DNA of 64,000 nucleotides from an uncultured Lachnospiraceae bacterium (GTDB lineage: Bacteria > Bacillota > Clostridia > Lachnospirales > Lachnospiraceae). Under the pieces are notes generated by a model that saw only the letters and a list, made by a program, of their open reading frames with translations, was not told where the DNA came from and searched no databases. Location: contig CAJTNT010000022.1 of the NCBI GenBank assembly GCA_910577785.1, positions 7,292 through 71,291 of the forward strand. The letters are read 5' to 3'. The translations under genes were made by a program, and so were the position numbers. How positions within the stretch are numbered: position 1 is the stretch's first letter; each line of letters opens with the position of its first letter. Below, piece after piece: positions 8,097 to 17,085 of the stretch.

Positions 8097-9024
8097 TTTC
8101 GCTTCCTCCGTTTCTTGTTTCTGAATAAGTTACTACGCCTTTCTCCACCAGAAATGCCGGATGGTAAGAAAGCTTGGCCTTGCGGAGCCCTTCTGCCCCT
8201 GTGTCCTCTTCCCGGTTCACATACTGGAAATCCTGCGCCTCATGGGTGACAAACTGCTGGTTAATCATCGGGTATGCGCCCTGGATTTCGGCAAACGCTT
8301 TCTCGATATGCACCACAAAAGTATCTGCATTCAAAGGCTCCCCAATGGTAAATGCAATTACCTCGCCTCCCGGCGCTGTACGCAGCAGGCCTCCCTTAAG
8401 GTTCAGTTCACGAAACAGGCGCAGGGCATTTAAAGTCACGCATATCTCCGCCCGTTTTTCCTCATCCTCCTCGCACCCAGTCTCTTCCCGCCATTTCAGC
8501 GCCATCTGGAAGCATTCCTCCACGTTTGCCTCCCCGATCGGCTCATATACCCAGTCTGGATTGCCTTCTTTAAACTTATTGATATGGTTCCGCTTCCCAT
8601 GGAGCTTCTTGCCCGCCAGGGTAGTCAGCTTCTCCGTCTCGTACACATAATCTGCGGCATCCCTGTTATAGGCTATCTGTAACCTCCCAGGATACCACTC
8701 CTTGAGCAGCGCAAATTCCTGCTCCTGCACCAGATGCATACGCAGCTCCTTTCCCTGCGCCCGGAACCATTCCACCATCGCATCCATTGCCTTGTGTGCC
8801 TGCTCCGGCTCCCCTGCCGGGAAGGTAATGCTTGGCTCCCCCTCGTCCGAATAGCCCCGGAATACCAACGCATCCTCCACTACCGCAAAATCCGTTGGGT
8901 ATTTCCTGCTCCATAGATAAATATTGGGGAATACCAGCTCGCAGCTGCGGTATGTCTTCTTCTTCAGATACTGGTCAATCTGTTCCCTGTCTTCTAATCC
9001 TATTTTTTTAAATGATATCTCCAT
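8083..9024 (-). CDS. DUF2156 (phosphatidylglycerol lysyltransferase-like, GNAT-fold) protein
   Basis: 313 aa from the ATG at 9024 (MEISFKKIGLEDREQI); GGAG lies four bases upstream. A GTG at 9051 would add nine residues but has no ribosome binding site. The sequence (RSCELVFPNIYLWSRKY near the N-terminus, LHGKRNHINKF mid-protein, HIEKAFAEIQGAYPMINQQF toward the end) matches the DUF2156 family related to the C-terminal domain of MprF, which uses charged tRNA to modify lipids. No membrane segments are present, so it is a soluble stand-alone form whose acceptor is unknown. It precedes and overlaps the cobW-like gene. Confidence 0.82.
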   Translation of the reverse strand: MEISFKKIGLEDREQIDQYLKKKTYRSCELVFPNIYLWSRKYPTDFAVVEDALVFRGYSDEGEPSITFPAGEPEQAHKAMDAMVEWFRAQGKELRMHLVQEQEFALLKEWYPGRLQIAYNRDAADYVYETEKLTTLAGKKLHGKRNHINKFKEGNPDWVYEPIGEANVEECFQMALKWREETGCEEDEEKRAEICVTLNALRLFRELNLKGGLLRTAPGGEVIAFTIGEPLNADTFVVHIEKAFAEIQGAYPMINQQFVTHEAQDFQYVNREEDTGAEGLRKAKLSYHPAFLVEKGVVTYSETRNGGSENDED

Positions 9025-9144
9025 ATGTCTCCAATCTGGCAAATATGCCACTTCTTAAATCGCGGGCTTTCTCCAATGCTCCTTTGCAATAGAAACTTTC
9101 GCGGCCAGCATCCGTTTCGCAATATACAGCATATAATCCCTAGC

Positions 9145-10881
9145 TCACCCTGCAAACTGCATCTGATACAGCTTAGCATAAATGCCATTTTTCTCCAAAA
9201 GTTCCTTATGCGTCCCTTCTTCTTCAATCCCCGTATCGGTCAGCACAAGAATCTTCTCTGCGTTGCGGATCGTGGACAGGCGGTGGGCAATGACAAAAGT
9301 CGTGCGGTTCCTCGCCAGCTTTTCTAAAGATTCCTGCACCACCCGCTCGCTTTCATTGTCCAAGGCTGACGTGGCTTCGTCAAAAATCAGGATAGGCGGG
9401 TTCTTTAAGAATACCCGCGCAATCGACAGCCGCTGCTTCTGCCCGCCGGAGAGCTTCACGCCCCGCTGGCCGATATCCGTATCATACCCATTGGGCAGGT
9501 TCATAATAAATTCATGGGCATTGGCATTTTTGGCCGCCTCTACCACCTCTTCCCGGCTGGCTTCCGGATTCCCATAACGGATGTTGTCCATCACCGTACC
9601 CACGAACAGGTACACATCCTGCTGCACAATCCCAATCTGGCTGCGCAGGCTCTTAAGGGTCACCTTACGGATATCCTGCCCGTCAATCCTCACTGCCCCG
9701 CCGCTCACGTCATAGAAGCGCGGAATTAGGCTGCACAGCGTACTCTTGCCTGCCCCAGAAGCCCCTACCAGCGCCATATAAGAGCCGGCCTTCACCTCCA
9801 GGTTGATATGGTTCAGCACCGTCTCCGTATTCTCCTCATAATGGAAGGATACATTGTCAAAGGAAATATCCCCTTTGACGCCTTTTAGCTCCACTGCATC
9901 CAGGCAGTCAGCGATATCTGGCTCTATGGCCATCATTTCCATAAACCTCTCATATCCAGTATACCCATTTTGGAACTGTTCTGTAAAATTAATTAATTTT
10001 TTTATCGGTTCCGTAAAGGTATTGATATAAAGCAGGAAAGTGACCAGATCTGCCACTGCCACCTGCCCGTCTGTAATCAGGGCTGCCCCGGCCACCAGCA
10101 CCGCAATCGTAATCAGCGTCGTCAATGCCTGCAGCCCGGAATGGTAGCCCGCCATATAGAGATAGCTGTTCTTCTTGGCCGCCAGGAATCCCTGGTTGCC
10201 CTCCTTAAATTTCTCCTGCTCCACCGCCTCATTGGCAAAGGACTTCACGACCCGGATGCCGGAGAGGTTGTCCTCAATCTGGCTGTTAATTTCCGCAATC
10301 TTCACCCGGTTGCGCTTAAAGGCTCGTTTCATCCTGGTATTGAAATACAGCGCATACAGCAGCATCAGCGGCACAAAGGCAAAGGCCACCAGCGCCAGCT
10401 TCACATCAATGCCAAAAAGGATGAGGAAGGAACCGAAGATTTTAATGATAGAAATCACCAGATCCTCCGGGCCATGATGCAGAAGCTCACTGATATCAAA
10501 CAGATCGCTGGTTATCCTGGACATCAGCTGCCCCACCTTCTGGTTGTTGAAAAAGGAAAAGGACAGCTTCTGGTAATGGCCAAAAATCTCCGCCCGCATA
10601 TCGTATTCGATTTTTGCGCCCATCACATGGCCATAATTAGAAATAAAGTAATTGCAGAACCACTCCACTGCCACCAGCGCCAGCATCAGCAGGCCAAGCA
10701 TTGCAATTTTGTGGAGGGCGGCGCCTGCCTCTAGCGTAATCACATGGTTGGTGATATAGCGCACAATCAGAGGGATGGCCAGCGTCACGCCTGCGCCGAG
10801 GATTGCAAAAAACATATCTGCTAGGAACAGCGGCAGATATGGGCGGTAATAAGAGGCAAGCTTTTTTAATTTTTTTCCCAT
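9145..10881 (-). CDS. ABC exporter, fused membrane and ATPase domains (MsbA/BmrA type)
   Basis: 578 aa starting at the ATG at 10881 (MGKKLKKLASYYRPY) behind AGGTGATACCT; upstream in-frame residues are not credible. Six transmembrane helices occupy about residues 15-310. The nucleotide-binding domain has Walker A (GASGAGKSTL near 373), signature LSGGQKQR (near 475), Walker B LIFDEATSALD and the H-loop IAHRLST. As a half-transporter it must dimerise, probably as a homodimer because no second half-transporter is adjacent. The substrate (lipid, drug or peptide) is not predictable. Confidence 0.92.
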   Translation of the reverse strand: MGKKLKKLASYYRPYLPLFLADMFFAILGAGVTLAIPLIVRYITNHVITLEAGAALHKIAMLGLLMLALVAVEWFCNYFISNYGHVMGAKIEYDMRAEIFGHYQKLSFSFFNNQKVGQLMSRITSDLFDISELLHHGPEDLVISIIKIFGSFLILFGIDVKLALVAFAFVPLMLLYALYFNTRMKRAFKRNRVKIAEINSQIEDNLSGIRVVKSFANEAVEQEKFKEGNQGFLAAKKNSYLYMAGYHSGLQALTTLITIAVLVAGAALITDGQVAVADLVTFLLYINTFTEPIKKLINFTEQFQNGYTGYERFMEMMAIEPDIADCLDAVELKGVKGDISFDNVSFHYEENTETVLNHINLEVKAGSYMALVGASGAGKSTLCSLIPRFYDVSGGAVRIDGQDIRKVTLKSLRSQIGIVQQDVYLFVGTVMDNIRYGNPEASREEVVEAAKNANAHEFIMNLPNGYDTDIGQRGVKLSGGQKQRLSIARVFLKNPPILIFDEATSALDNESERVVQESLEKLARNRTTFVIAHRLSTIRNAEKILVLTDTGIEEEGTHKELLEKNGIYAKLYQMQFAG

Positions 10882-11093
10882 AGGTATCACCTGTTTCTTT
10901 TTATATTGTAATCCAGTTTTTTCCAAAACTTTTACCATTATAGCACAATCTTTCCTGCATTTGAATAGAAAACTTGCCAAAACATCCTAAATCTGCAAAA
11001 ATAAAGCTGCTTTTCATGGGGCGGGGAACGTGGCCGCACAAGCCGCTACCTTTCCTTGCATCATGGGAAATTCTCTGCTCCTTGAAAAGTAAC

Positions 11094-11144
11094 AAAATAG
11101 AAACACCTTGGGAAAAAGTTTCTTTCCAGCGGCGTTTCTATTTT
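11094..11144. terminator. Terminator of the pyr operon in the 10882-11311 gap
   Basis: AAAATAGAAAC (11094-11104) and GTTTCTATTTT (11134-11144) form a perfect 11-bp stem with a T-run on the minus strand, downstream of pyrD. The rest of the 430-base gap holds no credible gene; it must contain the exporter promoter, which I could not pin down. Confidence 0.65.
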
Positions 11145-11311
11145 ATGTATCTTAAACTATATCATAATGTGTCCGCATGTAAATCTCTGTACACTGCCAT
11201 TCCGCCATTTCTTCAGGAATACAGCCTTCCAAAGAGGCGGTAGCAAAACCGCATGTCCTTTCTTATCCGGCAGCCAAAGGCCTTGCAAATGCATGGAAAC
11301 ATTTACATCCC

Positions 11312-12214
11312 CTACCCTACAGCCCCCACCAGCTCCTGGATATCCTTCACGCCATACTGCTCCATATACTCGCGGATGCCGCTTACGATTTCCATGGTCA
11401 CGGTGGGGTTATAGAAGTTGGCAGTTCCTACGGAAATGGCGGTGGCGCCAGCGAGGATCATCTCTATGGCGTCCTCCGCTGAGGCTATCCCGCCCATCCC
11501 GACCACAGGGATCTTCACGGCATGGGCTGCTTCGTATACCATCCGCACGGCGATCGGATGGATAGCCGGACCAGACAGGCCGCCGGTTTTATTTGCCAGC
11601 GCAAAGGCACGTTTATGGATGTCTATCTTCATACCCGTCAGCGTATTGATAAGGGAAACGGCGTCCGCGCCGCCTGCTTCCGCAGCCCTGGCCATTTCGG
11701 AAATATCCGTCACATTGGGGCTGAGCTTCATAATGATTGGCTGGCTGGCACATTTTTTTACTTCTTTGGTAATCTCCTCTACGGACTTCGGGTTCTGGCC
11801 AAAGGCAATGCCGCCTTCCTTTACATTGGGGCAGGAAATATTAATTTCCAGCAGATCCACGGGCTGGCCGGAAAGGCGGCTTACGACCTCACAATAATCC
11901 TCCTTCGTCCTGCCGCAGACATTTACCACAATCCGGGTATCATATTTAGCCAGGAATGGGACGTCGCGCTCCACGAATAAATCAATTCCGGGATTCTGCA
12001 GGCCTACGGCATTGAGCATGCCGCCATATGTTTCTGCTACCCTGGGGGTTGGGTTCCCTTCCCAAGGCACGCTGGCTACGCCCTTGGTCACGACCGCGCC
12101 CAACTGGTTCAAATCTACGAACTCCGCGTACTCCGCGCCGGAACCAAAGGTACCGGAGGCAGTCATCACGGGGTTTTTAAGGGTTACGCCTGCCAAATTT
12201 ACTTTCGTGTTCAT
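11312..12214 (-). CDS. pyrD: Dihydroorotate dehydrogenase B catalytic subunit (NAD-linked)
   Basis: 300 aa, the class 1B length. It oxidises dihydroorotate to orotate using FMN and passes electrons to PyrK. Visible motifs are TASGTFGSG at the N-terminus, the catalytic cysteine in NISCPNVKEGG (near residue 130) and the FMN phosphate loop GMGGIASAEDA with GATAISVGTANF. The ATG shares one base with the pyrK stop (TAATG) and has GGAGGTGGAG upstream, so the two subunits are translationally coupled. It is the last gene of the operon. Confidence 0.96.
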   Translation of the reverse strand: MNTKVNLAGVTLKNPVMTASGTFGSGAEYAEFVDLNQLGAVVTKGVASVPWEGNPTPRVAETYGGMLNAVGLQNPGIDLFVERDVPFLAKYDTRIVVNVCGRTKEDYCEVVSRLSGQPVDLLEINISCPNVKEGGIAFGQNPKSVEEITKEVKKCASQPIIMKLSPNVTDISEMARAAEAGGADAVSLINTLTGMKIDIHKRAFALANKTGGLSGPAIHPIAVRMVYEAAHAVKIPVVGMGGIASAEDAIEMILAGATAISVGTANFYNPTVTMEIVSGIREYMEQYGVKDIQELVGAVG

Positions 12215-12981
12215 TAAAACTCCACCTCCCCTGCACGGAATACGGGGCCATCCTTACATATCCGCTTGTTGTTGACATTGGTATGGCTGTCCCTCTCCTT
12301 GGACTTGCAGACGCAGCCAAGGCAGGCGCCGATGCCGCAGGCCATCCGTTCCTCTAAAGATACCCAGCATTCGATCTGTTTCTTGTGGGCATATTCCTTG
12401 ACGGCGCGGAGCATAGGCGTAGGCCCGCAGGCATAGATAATTTCCGCATCCAGGCCATTCTCACGGATGGCGTCCAGCACATTGCCCTCCGTGCCATAGC
12501 TGCCGTCCTCCGTCGCCACATAGAGCGTCCCATGTTTTTTAAATTCCTTCTGCAGGAACAGCGAATCCCGGTAGCCAAGAATCAGCTGTTTTTCACAGTT
12601 CAGTTCCTTGGCCAGCTGCAGCAGCGGTGGGATGCCAATGCCGCCGCCAATTAAGAATGCCTTTTTCTGTTTGAGGGGGAAGCCGTTGCCCAGGGGGCCT
12701 ACAATCTCCAGGCTCTCCCCTTTCTGTATCTGGGACAGTTCTTCTGTCCCCGCCCCCACAACCCGGTATACAATCCGCAGCGCACAGTCTGCGCGGTCAA
12801 TCTCACAGATGCTGATGGGGCGTGGCAGCAGCCGCCTGCCGTCTGGGCAATACACGGACAGAAACTGCCCCGGCTTCGCATGCCATGCAATCTTGTCGGT
12901 CTTCAGCCACATGCTGTAAATCCCATAGGAAATATCCTCCTGGCAAATCACCACTGCCTGTTCCTTAAATTTTTCCGCCAT
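12214..12981 (-). CDS. pyrK: Dihydroorotate dehydrogenase B electron-transfer subunit
   Basis: 255 aa using the ATG at 12981 with AGGAGAAGGAATAAT upstream, giving MAEKFKEQAVVICQ, typical of PyrK. It binds FAD (RPISICEI) and NAD (IGGGIGIPPLL), and a 2Fe-2S cluster through CGIGACLGCVC plus a later cysteine (RICKDGP). It shuttles electrons from PyrD to NAD+. The reading frame stays open upstream through a duplicated 54-base block with two more ribosome-binding-site/ATG pairs (13053 and 13107), so N-terminally extended forms of up to 297 aa are possible. Confidence 0.94.
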   Translation of the reverse strand: MAEKFKEQAVVICQEDISYGIYSMWLKTDKIAWHAKPGQFLSVYCPDGRRLLPRPISICEIDRADCALRIVYRVVGAGTEELSQIQKGESLEIVGPLGNGFPLKQKKAFLIGGGIGIPPLLQLAKELNCEKQLILGYRDSLFLQKEFKKHGTLYVATEDGSYGTEGNVLDAIRENGLDAEIIYACGPTPMLRAVKEYAHKKQIECWVSLEERMACGIGACLGCVCKSKERDSHTNVNNKRICKDGPVFRAGEVEF

Positions 12982-13020
12982 ATTATTCCTTCTCCTATTT
13001 TCCCTATCTATGGAACTATC

Positions 13021-13128
13021 TGCTGCTTTGAACACTGCAGTTCTCGCCTGCATTCTCCCTCCTGGGGCAACGCCTGCTGCTTTGAACACTGCAGTTCTCG
13101 CCTGCATTCTCCCTCCTGGGGCAACGCC
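13021..13128 (-). repeat. Exact 54-bp tandem duplication in the pyrF-pyrK gap
   Basis: Two identical 54-base copies (13021-13074 and 13075-13128) lie just after the pyrF stop. Each, read on the minus strand, carries GGAGGGAGAATG, a Shine-Dalgarno plus start codon, in frame with pyrK. Because 54 is divisible by three, each copy adds 18 residues to a possible PyrK extension. Confidence 0.92.
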
Positions 13129-13130
13129 TG

Positions 13131-14060
13131 CTACTTCGCTGCCTGCAGGGCTCCCTCAATATCTTCCTTCATTGCCTCCACGGCTGCCCTGGCGGCTTCG
13201 CCAAAATGGTCTTCGCCAAAGGATGCATAGGCCTCCTGCTTATAGGCAGCGATAATGCCGCGCGAAGAATTGACAATTGCCCCCAGGCCATCCTCATTGA
13301 AGAAATGCACCAAGTCTGCCCCTTTTCCGCCCTGTGCGCCATAGCCTGGCACCAGAATAAAGCTCTTGGGCATAATCTTGCGCAATACCTTGCCCATCTC
13401 CGGATAAGTTGCGCCCACAACTGCCCCGACATAGCTGTAGCTGTCACCCATGCAGTCCGCGCCCCATTGCGCCACTTTCTCCCCCACATGCTCATACAGG
13501 GGGCGGCCGTCAATCAGCCTGTCCTGGAATTCCCCGCTGGAAGGATTGGAGGTCTTCACAAGGATAAAAAGGCCTTTTTTCTCCTCCCTGCACACATCCA
13601 CAAAGGGCTTGATGCCGTCCGTGCCCAGATAAGGGTTCACGGTAACGAAATCTTCCCCAAAGGGGTAATACGCCTTGCTGCCTACTACAACCTTGCCGAT
13701 ATGCCCTGCCGCATAGGCTGCGGAAGTGGAGCCGATATCGCCACGTTTTACATCACCAATGACCACCAGATCCTTGGCATGGCAGTAGTCAATCGTCCTC
13801 TTAAACGCCATAAGGCCGGGAATGCCAAACTGCTCATACATGGCGACCTGAGGCTTTACAGCCGGAATCAGGTCATAGGTATGGTCAATAATTTCCTTAT
13901 TAAACTGCCAAATGGCCTCTGCCGCGCCTTCCAATGTCTCTCCCAATTCCTGGAAGGCCTTCTCCTGGATATGCGCCGGAATGTAGCTCATCATAGGGTC
14001 AAGCCCCACCACAATCGGCGCATGGGTTTTCTGAATCTTTGCCGCTAACTGATTAATCAT
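13131..14060 (-). CDS. pyrF: Orotidine 5'-phosphate decarboxylase (type 2)
   Basis: 309 aa from the ATG at 14060 (MINQLAAKIQKTH), behind AGAGGATGGCAGC. The long form with VVGLDPMMSYIP at the N-terminus and the catalytic DVKRGDIGSTS motif near residue 100 marks the type 2 enzymes typical of Clostridia and Actinobacteria. It converts OMP to UMP, the last step of de novo pyrimidine synthesis. The in-frame residues upstream of 14060 overlap the end of pyrC and look spurious. Confidence 0.95.
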   Translation of the reverse strand: MINQLAAKIQKTHAPIVVGLDPMMSYIPAHIQEKAFQELGETLEGAAEAIWQFNKEIIDHTYDLIPAVKPQVAMYEQFGIPGLMAFKRTIDYCHAKDLVVIGDVKRGDIGSTSAAYAAGHIGKVVVGSKAYYPFGEDFVTVNPYLGTDGIKPFVDVCREEKKGLFILVKTSNPSSGEFQDRLIDGRPLYEHVGEKVAQWGADCMGDSYSYVGAVVGATYPEMGKVLRKIMPKSFILVPGYGAQGGKGADLVHFFNEDGLGAIVNSSRGIIAAYKQEAYASFGEDHFGEAARAAVEAMKEDIEGALQAAK

Positions 14061-14127
14061 GCTGCCATCCTCTCTATTTCTATTTTTTGCTTCTGTCAAT
14101 TTATCACTGCCCGGATTGCCCTCTGTT

Positions 14128-15402
14128 TTACCTCTCATATACCACCCTGCCGTCTACGACTGTCGCCATGACCATGCCCCTTACTTTCCTCCCGGCAAAG
14201 GGCGTGTTCTTTCCTTTGGAATAGAAGTCAGCCGGGTTGATGACATACTCCCGCTGCGGGTCAAATACCACAAGGTCCGCCGGCTTTCCTTCTTCTGCCA
14301 CGCCTCTGTCCAGGCCTAAAATCTTGGCCGGGTTATAGCTCATCTTCTCCGCCATCTGCATCATTGTCAGGTAACCTGGCTCCACCAGCTCTGTCATCAC
14401 CAGGGAAGCCACTGTCTCTAAGCCTGCAATCCCAAAAGGCGCATGCTTTAAGCCCTCTCCCTTCTCAATGGCTGTATGGGGGGCGTGGTCGGTGGCAATG
14501 ACATCAATTGCGCCATCTCTAAGGCCTTCCTTGAGGGCGTCCACGTCCTCTTGGGTGCGCAGGGGCGGGTTCATTTTGTAATTGGCGTCATCCTCCGGGA
14601 TATCGCTGCTGGTAAGGGTAAAATGATGCGGGCAGACTTCCGCCGTTACCCGCAGCCCTACCTGCTTGGCAAAACGCAGCATCTGCACGCTGCCCTTGGT
14701 GGAACAGTGGCACAGATGGAGGGCAGCGCCGGTTTCCCTGGCCAATATCATGTCGCGGGCGGCAATCACATCCTCCACAGAATTGGCAATGCCTTTTAGC
14801 CCTAAGCGCTGCGCGTTCCCATCTTCATTGACTACGCCGCCGTTGACCAGGTTGCGGTCCTCGCAGTGGGCAAGCACAGGGATATCATATTTCATCGCCA
14901 GCGTCATGGCTTCCCGGCAAAGCTGGGCGTTCATGACAGACTTGCCGTCCTCGCTCAGCGCCGGGATGCCGGCCTCTACCATCCCCTCAATATCTGATAA
15001 TTCTTCCCCCCGTTCCCCTCTGGTCATGGCTCCTGCCTGCAGGACATGGGCAAGGCCGATATCCTGGGCTTTGTTGTGGACATAACGGACAACATCTGGG
15101 TTGTCCACAATCGGCTTCGTATTGGGCATGGCCACAATCGTGGTAAATCCCCCATGCACGGCGGCCCGAAGCCCCGTCTCCACCGTTTCCTTATACTCCT
15201 GCCCGGGATCACGCAGGTGTACATGCATATCAATAAACCCAGGCATGACGTAACAGCCTGCCGCATCAATGACACGTTCCGCCTTTACCGGCAGGGCTGC
15301 GCCAATCTTTTTAATCATACCATCCTCTACCAGCACGTCTGCCTCTGCCTGGGTCTGGTCTCCCGGATTGATTACTGTTCCGTTCTTAATTAAAAGCAAC
15401 AT
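14128..15402 (-). CDS. pyrC: Dihydroorotase (class I)
   Basis: 424 aa, starting MLLLIKNGTVINPGDQ. Zinc ligands are visible in DMHVHLRDPG (near residue 60), further ligands in LAHCEDRN and LHLCHCSTKG, and the active-site Asp in VIATDHAPH near 303. It cyclises carbamoyl aspartate to dihydroorotate. It is the first gene of the pyrC-F-K-D operon; carA/B, pyrB and pyrR are not in the window, so the pathway is split between loci. Confidence 0.96.
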   Translation of the reverse strand: MLLLIKNGTVINPGDQTQAEADVLVEDGMIKKIGAALPVKAERVIDAAGCYVMPGFIDMHVHLRDPGQEYKETVETGLRAAVHGGFTTIVAMPNTKPIVDNPDVVRYVHNKAQDIGLAHVLQAGAMTRGERGEELSDIEGMVEAGIPALSEDGKSVMNAQLCREAMTLAMKYDIPVLAHCEDRNLVNGGVVNEDGNAQRLGLKGIANSVEDVIAARDMILARETGAALHLCHCSTKGSVQMLRFAKQVGLRVTAEVCPHHFTLTSSDIPEDDANYKMNPPLRTQEDVDALKEGLRDGAIDVIATDHAPHTAIEKGEGLKHAPFGIAGLETVASLVMTELVEPGYLTMMQMAEKMSYNPAKILGLDRGVAEEGKPADLVVFDPQREYVINPADFYSKGKNTPFAGRKVRGMVMATVVDGRVVYER

Positions 15403-15449
15403 ATTCGAAGTCCTTTCTGGGCTGTGTTATCTGCTACCTGTTTACCCAT

Positions 15450-15478
15450 ATTTTAGCACAGAAAAAAAGGAGGGGCAA
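15450..15478 (-). promoter_or_regulatory. Probable promoter of the pyr operon
   Basis: On the minus strand TTGCCC (15478-15473), a 17-base spacer and TAAAAT (15455-15450) with an extended TG one base before the -10. The -35 falls inside the preceding terminator hairpin, so terminator and promoter overlap. The resulting leader is only about 40 bases, too short for PyrR-type attenuation. Confidence 0.5.
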
Positions 15479-15488
15479 CCTCCTTTTT
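15464..15488. terminator. Strong bidirectional hairpin terminator
   Basis: AAAAAGGAGG (15464-15473) and CCTCCTTTTT (15479-15488) form a perfect 10-bp stem with a 5-base loop. On the minus strand it ends transcripts from the Uma2 gene. A second hairpin (CGTTACGA, 15578-15585, with TCGTAACG, 15609-15616) lies directly after the Uma2 stop in the 15489-15621 gap. Confidence 0.8.
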
Positions 15489-15621
15489 AGGTAAATATAG
15501 GATGCCCCATGCGCGAAGCGAATGTTAAATGGATTTGCGAATGTTACCGTGAATGGAGTGAACAGTAACGTGATGGGCGTTACGATTCACTGGCTCCCAG
15601 ACCATGATTCGTAACGACAGG

Positions 15622-16185
15622 CTAAACGTGCAGCAAATCCGTTATTTTAGAAAAATCGACAAACAAATCATCATAGATATTTACCTTGATAATGGAATCA
15701 AATGAATATTGGACATTCACAAGATCTTCTTCAAAATAATTTACAGTAACGGTCTTCCTCCGTGGATCCACAATCCAATACTCACGGACTCCAGCATTTT
15801 TATAATAGTAGAGCTTGCGGATATAATCATCTGACGGATTGCTGGGGGAAATTATTTCAATGATAAAATCCGGGGCGCCGTTGCAGCGCTTTCCATCCAA
15901 CTTCTCTTTATCGCATACAATCATAATATCCGGCTGGACAATGGTGAGGGGATGATCCGAGAGCTTCACATCAAACGGAGCAGGAAACACCTGGCATCCG
16001 CCGCCTTTTCTATAGAGATAATTGCGGATAGAGACCAGCAGCTCTGTGAGGATCGTCTGGTGCATCTGCGATGGAATGGCCATGTAAAAAATCTGTCCGT
16101 CAAAAACCTCTGCCCGGACGTCATCCGAAAGGGACTCGTATTGTTCCAAAGTAACCATTTCATACTGTGGCTCTAATGCTAACAT
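15622..16185 (-). CDS. Uma2-family (DUF820) PD-(D/E)XK-like protein
   Basis: 187 aa with AAAGGAAG eight bases before the ATG. The restriction-endonuclease-like core is seen as VQPDIMIVCD, then DFIIEIISPS, then KLYYYKNAGVREYWIVD, the usual D...E-x-I...K...W(I/V)VD order of Uma2 proteins. These are common in cyanobacteria, Clostridia and Chloroflexi. Their role is unproven: nuclease, or remnant of a mobile or defence gene. It stands alone between two intergenic hairpins and the sigma-factor promoter region. Confidence 0.88.
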   Translation of the reverse strand: MLALEPQYEMVTLEQYESLSDDVRAEVFDGQIFYMAIPSQMHQTILTELLVSIRNYLYRKGGGCQVFPAPFDVKLSDHPLTIVQPDIMIVCDKEKLDGKRCNGAPDFIIEIISPSNPSDDYIRKLYYYKNAGVREYWIVDPRRKTVTVNYFEEDLVNVQYSFDSIIKVNIYDDLFVDFSKITDLLHV

Positions 16186-16432
16186 AGATAAGGCTTCCTT
16201 TCTTGGGTATTGTAAACGGCTGTATCATCTGATTCGCACACTTCACGCCCCTGATTTTCCGATGGAGCATAACAATTACTCACGGAAAGCCGCATTTGTC
16301 CGAAAATAATCTAATACATTGACACATTTAAAAAGTTTCTGTACAGTCTGTATGATAACAGATCATGCGGCGTCAGGCAATATTTCATATGGATTTTTTG
16401 CAAAAAGATGATTTCTGGCATCTGTTTTTTGT

Positions 16433-16438
16433 TATAAT
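16433..16438 (+). promoter_or_regulatory. Candidate -10 for the sigma-factor operon
   Basis: TATAAT about 60 bases upstream of the sigma-factor gene, after a T-run. No good -35 is at 16-18 bases, so activation or self-regulation is possible. The rest of the 16186-16500 gap shows no gene. Confidence 0.35.
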
Positions 16439-16524
16439 TTTACAGAAAGGTGTAACCCCCATGCCCAAAACGGTGCTTATTAAAGTGAAGGCCTTTAACT
16501 ATGGACAGAAAGGAGATGGACGCC

Positions 16525-17085
16525 TTGGATGACAATCAAATTATTGAACTGTATCTATTCCGTGACGAAGCAGCAATCCGCCAGACCTCCGAGAAGTTTG
16601 GAAAACGCTTGCGTTCTCTGGCTTATGCGATTATCAGCGATCTGCAGACTGCCGAAGAATGCGAAAACGACACCTATATGGAGGCATGGAACGCCATCCC
16701 GCCCCATGAGCCAAGAAGCTACCTGTATAACTTCCTGGCGCGGATTACCCGCCACATTTCCCTGAATTGCTGCCGTGAGCGCAGCCGCCTGAAACGCAAG
16801 GCATTTATCTGCGAACTCAGCACGGAGATGGAGCAATGCATCCCAGCCCCAGATGATGTAGAATGCCGGATCGACGATATGGCGTTCGGCGAAGCCATCA
16901 ACGGGTTCCTTGGCATGCTGGACGAAGAAAAGCGGAATATCTTCATCCGCCGGTACTGGTATCTGGATTCCATTGCCGCCATCTCCGCATGCTTCGCATG
17001 TTCTGAAAGCAAAGTGAAAACCACGCTCTTCCGATGCCGCAACCAGCTTCGGAAGCACCTGGAAAAGGAGGGATATACGATATGA
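16525..17085 (+). CDS. ECF-like RNA polymerase sigma factor
   Basis: 186 aa if started at the TTG at 16525, nine bases after AAAGGAG; this gives MDDNQIIELYLFRDEAAI, the usual start of this clostridial family. An ATG at 16501 would add eight residues. Region 2 (LAYAIISDLQTAEECENDTY and EPRSYLYNFLARITRH) recognises the -10, and region 4 (DEEKRNIFIRRYWYLDSIAAIS...SKVKTTLFRCRNQL) the -35. Its stop overlaps the start of the next gene by ATGA, so it is coupled to the membrane protein that probably acts as its anti-sigma or sensor partner. Confidence 0.88.
   Translation: MDDNQIIELYLFRDEAAIRQTSEKFGKRLRSLAYAIISDLQTAEECENDTYMEAWNAIPPHEPRSYLYNFLARITRHISLNCCRERSRLKRKAFICELSTEMEQCIPAPDDVECRIDDMAFGEAINGFLGMLDEEKRNIFIRRYWYLDSIAAISACFACSESKVKTTLFRCRNQLRKHLEKEGYTI

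Noticed and set aside
13206..14048. Plus-strand open frame of 280 codons
   Set aside because: Shadow of pyrF; composition is not protein-like.
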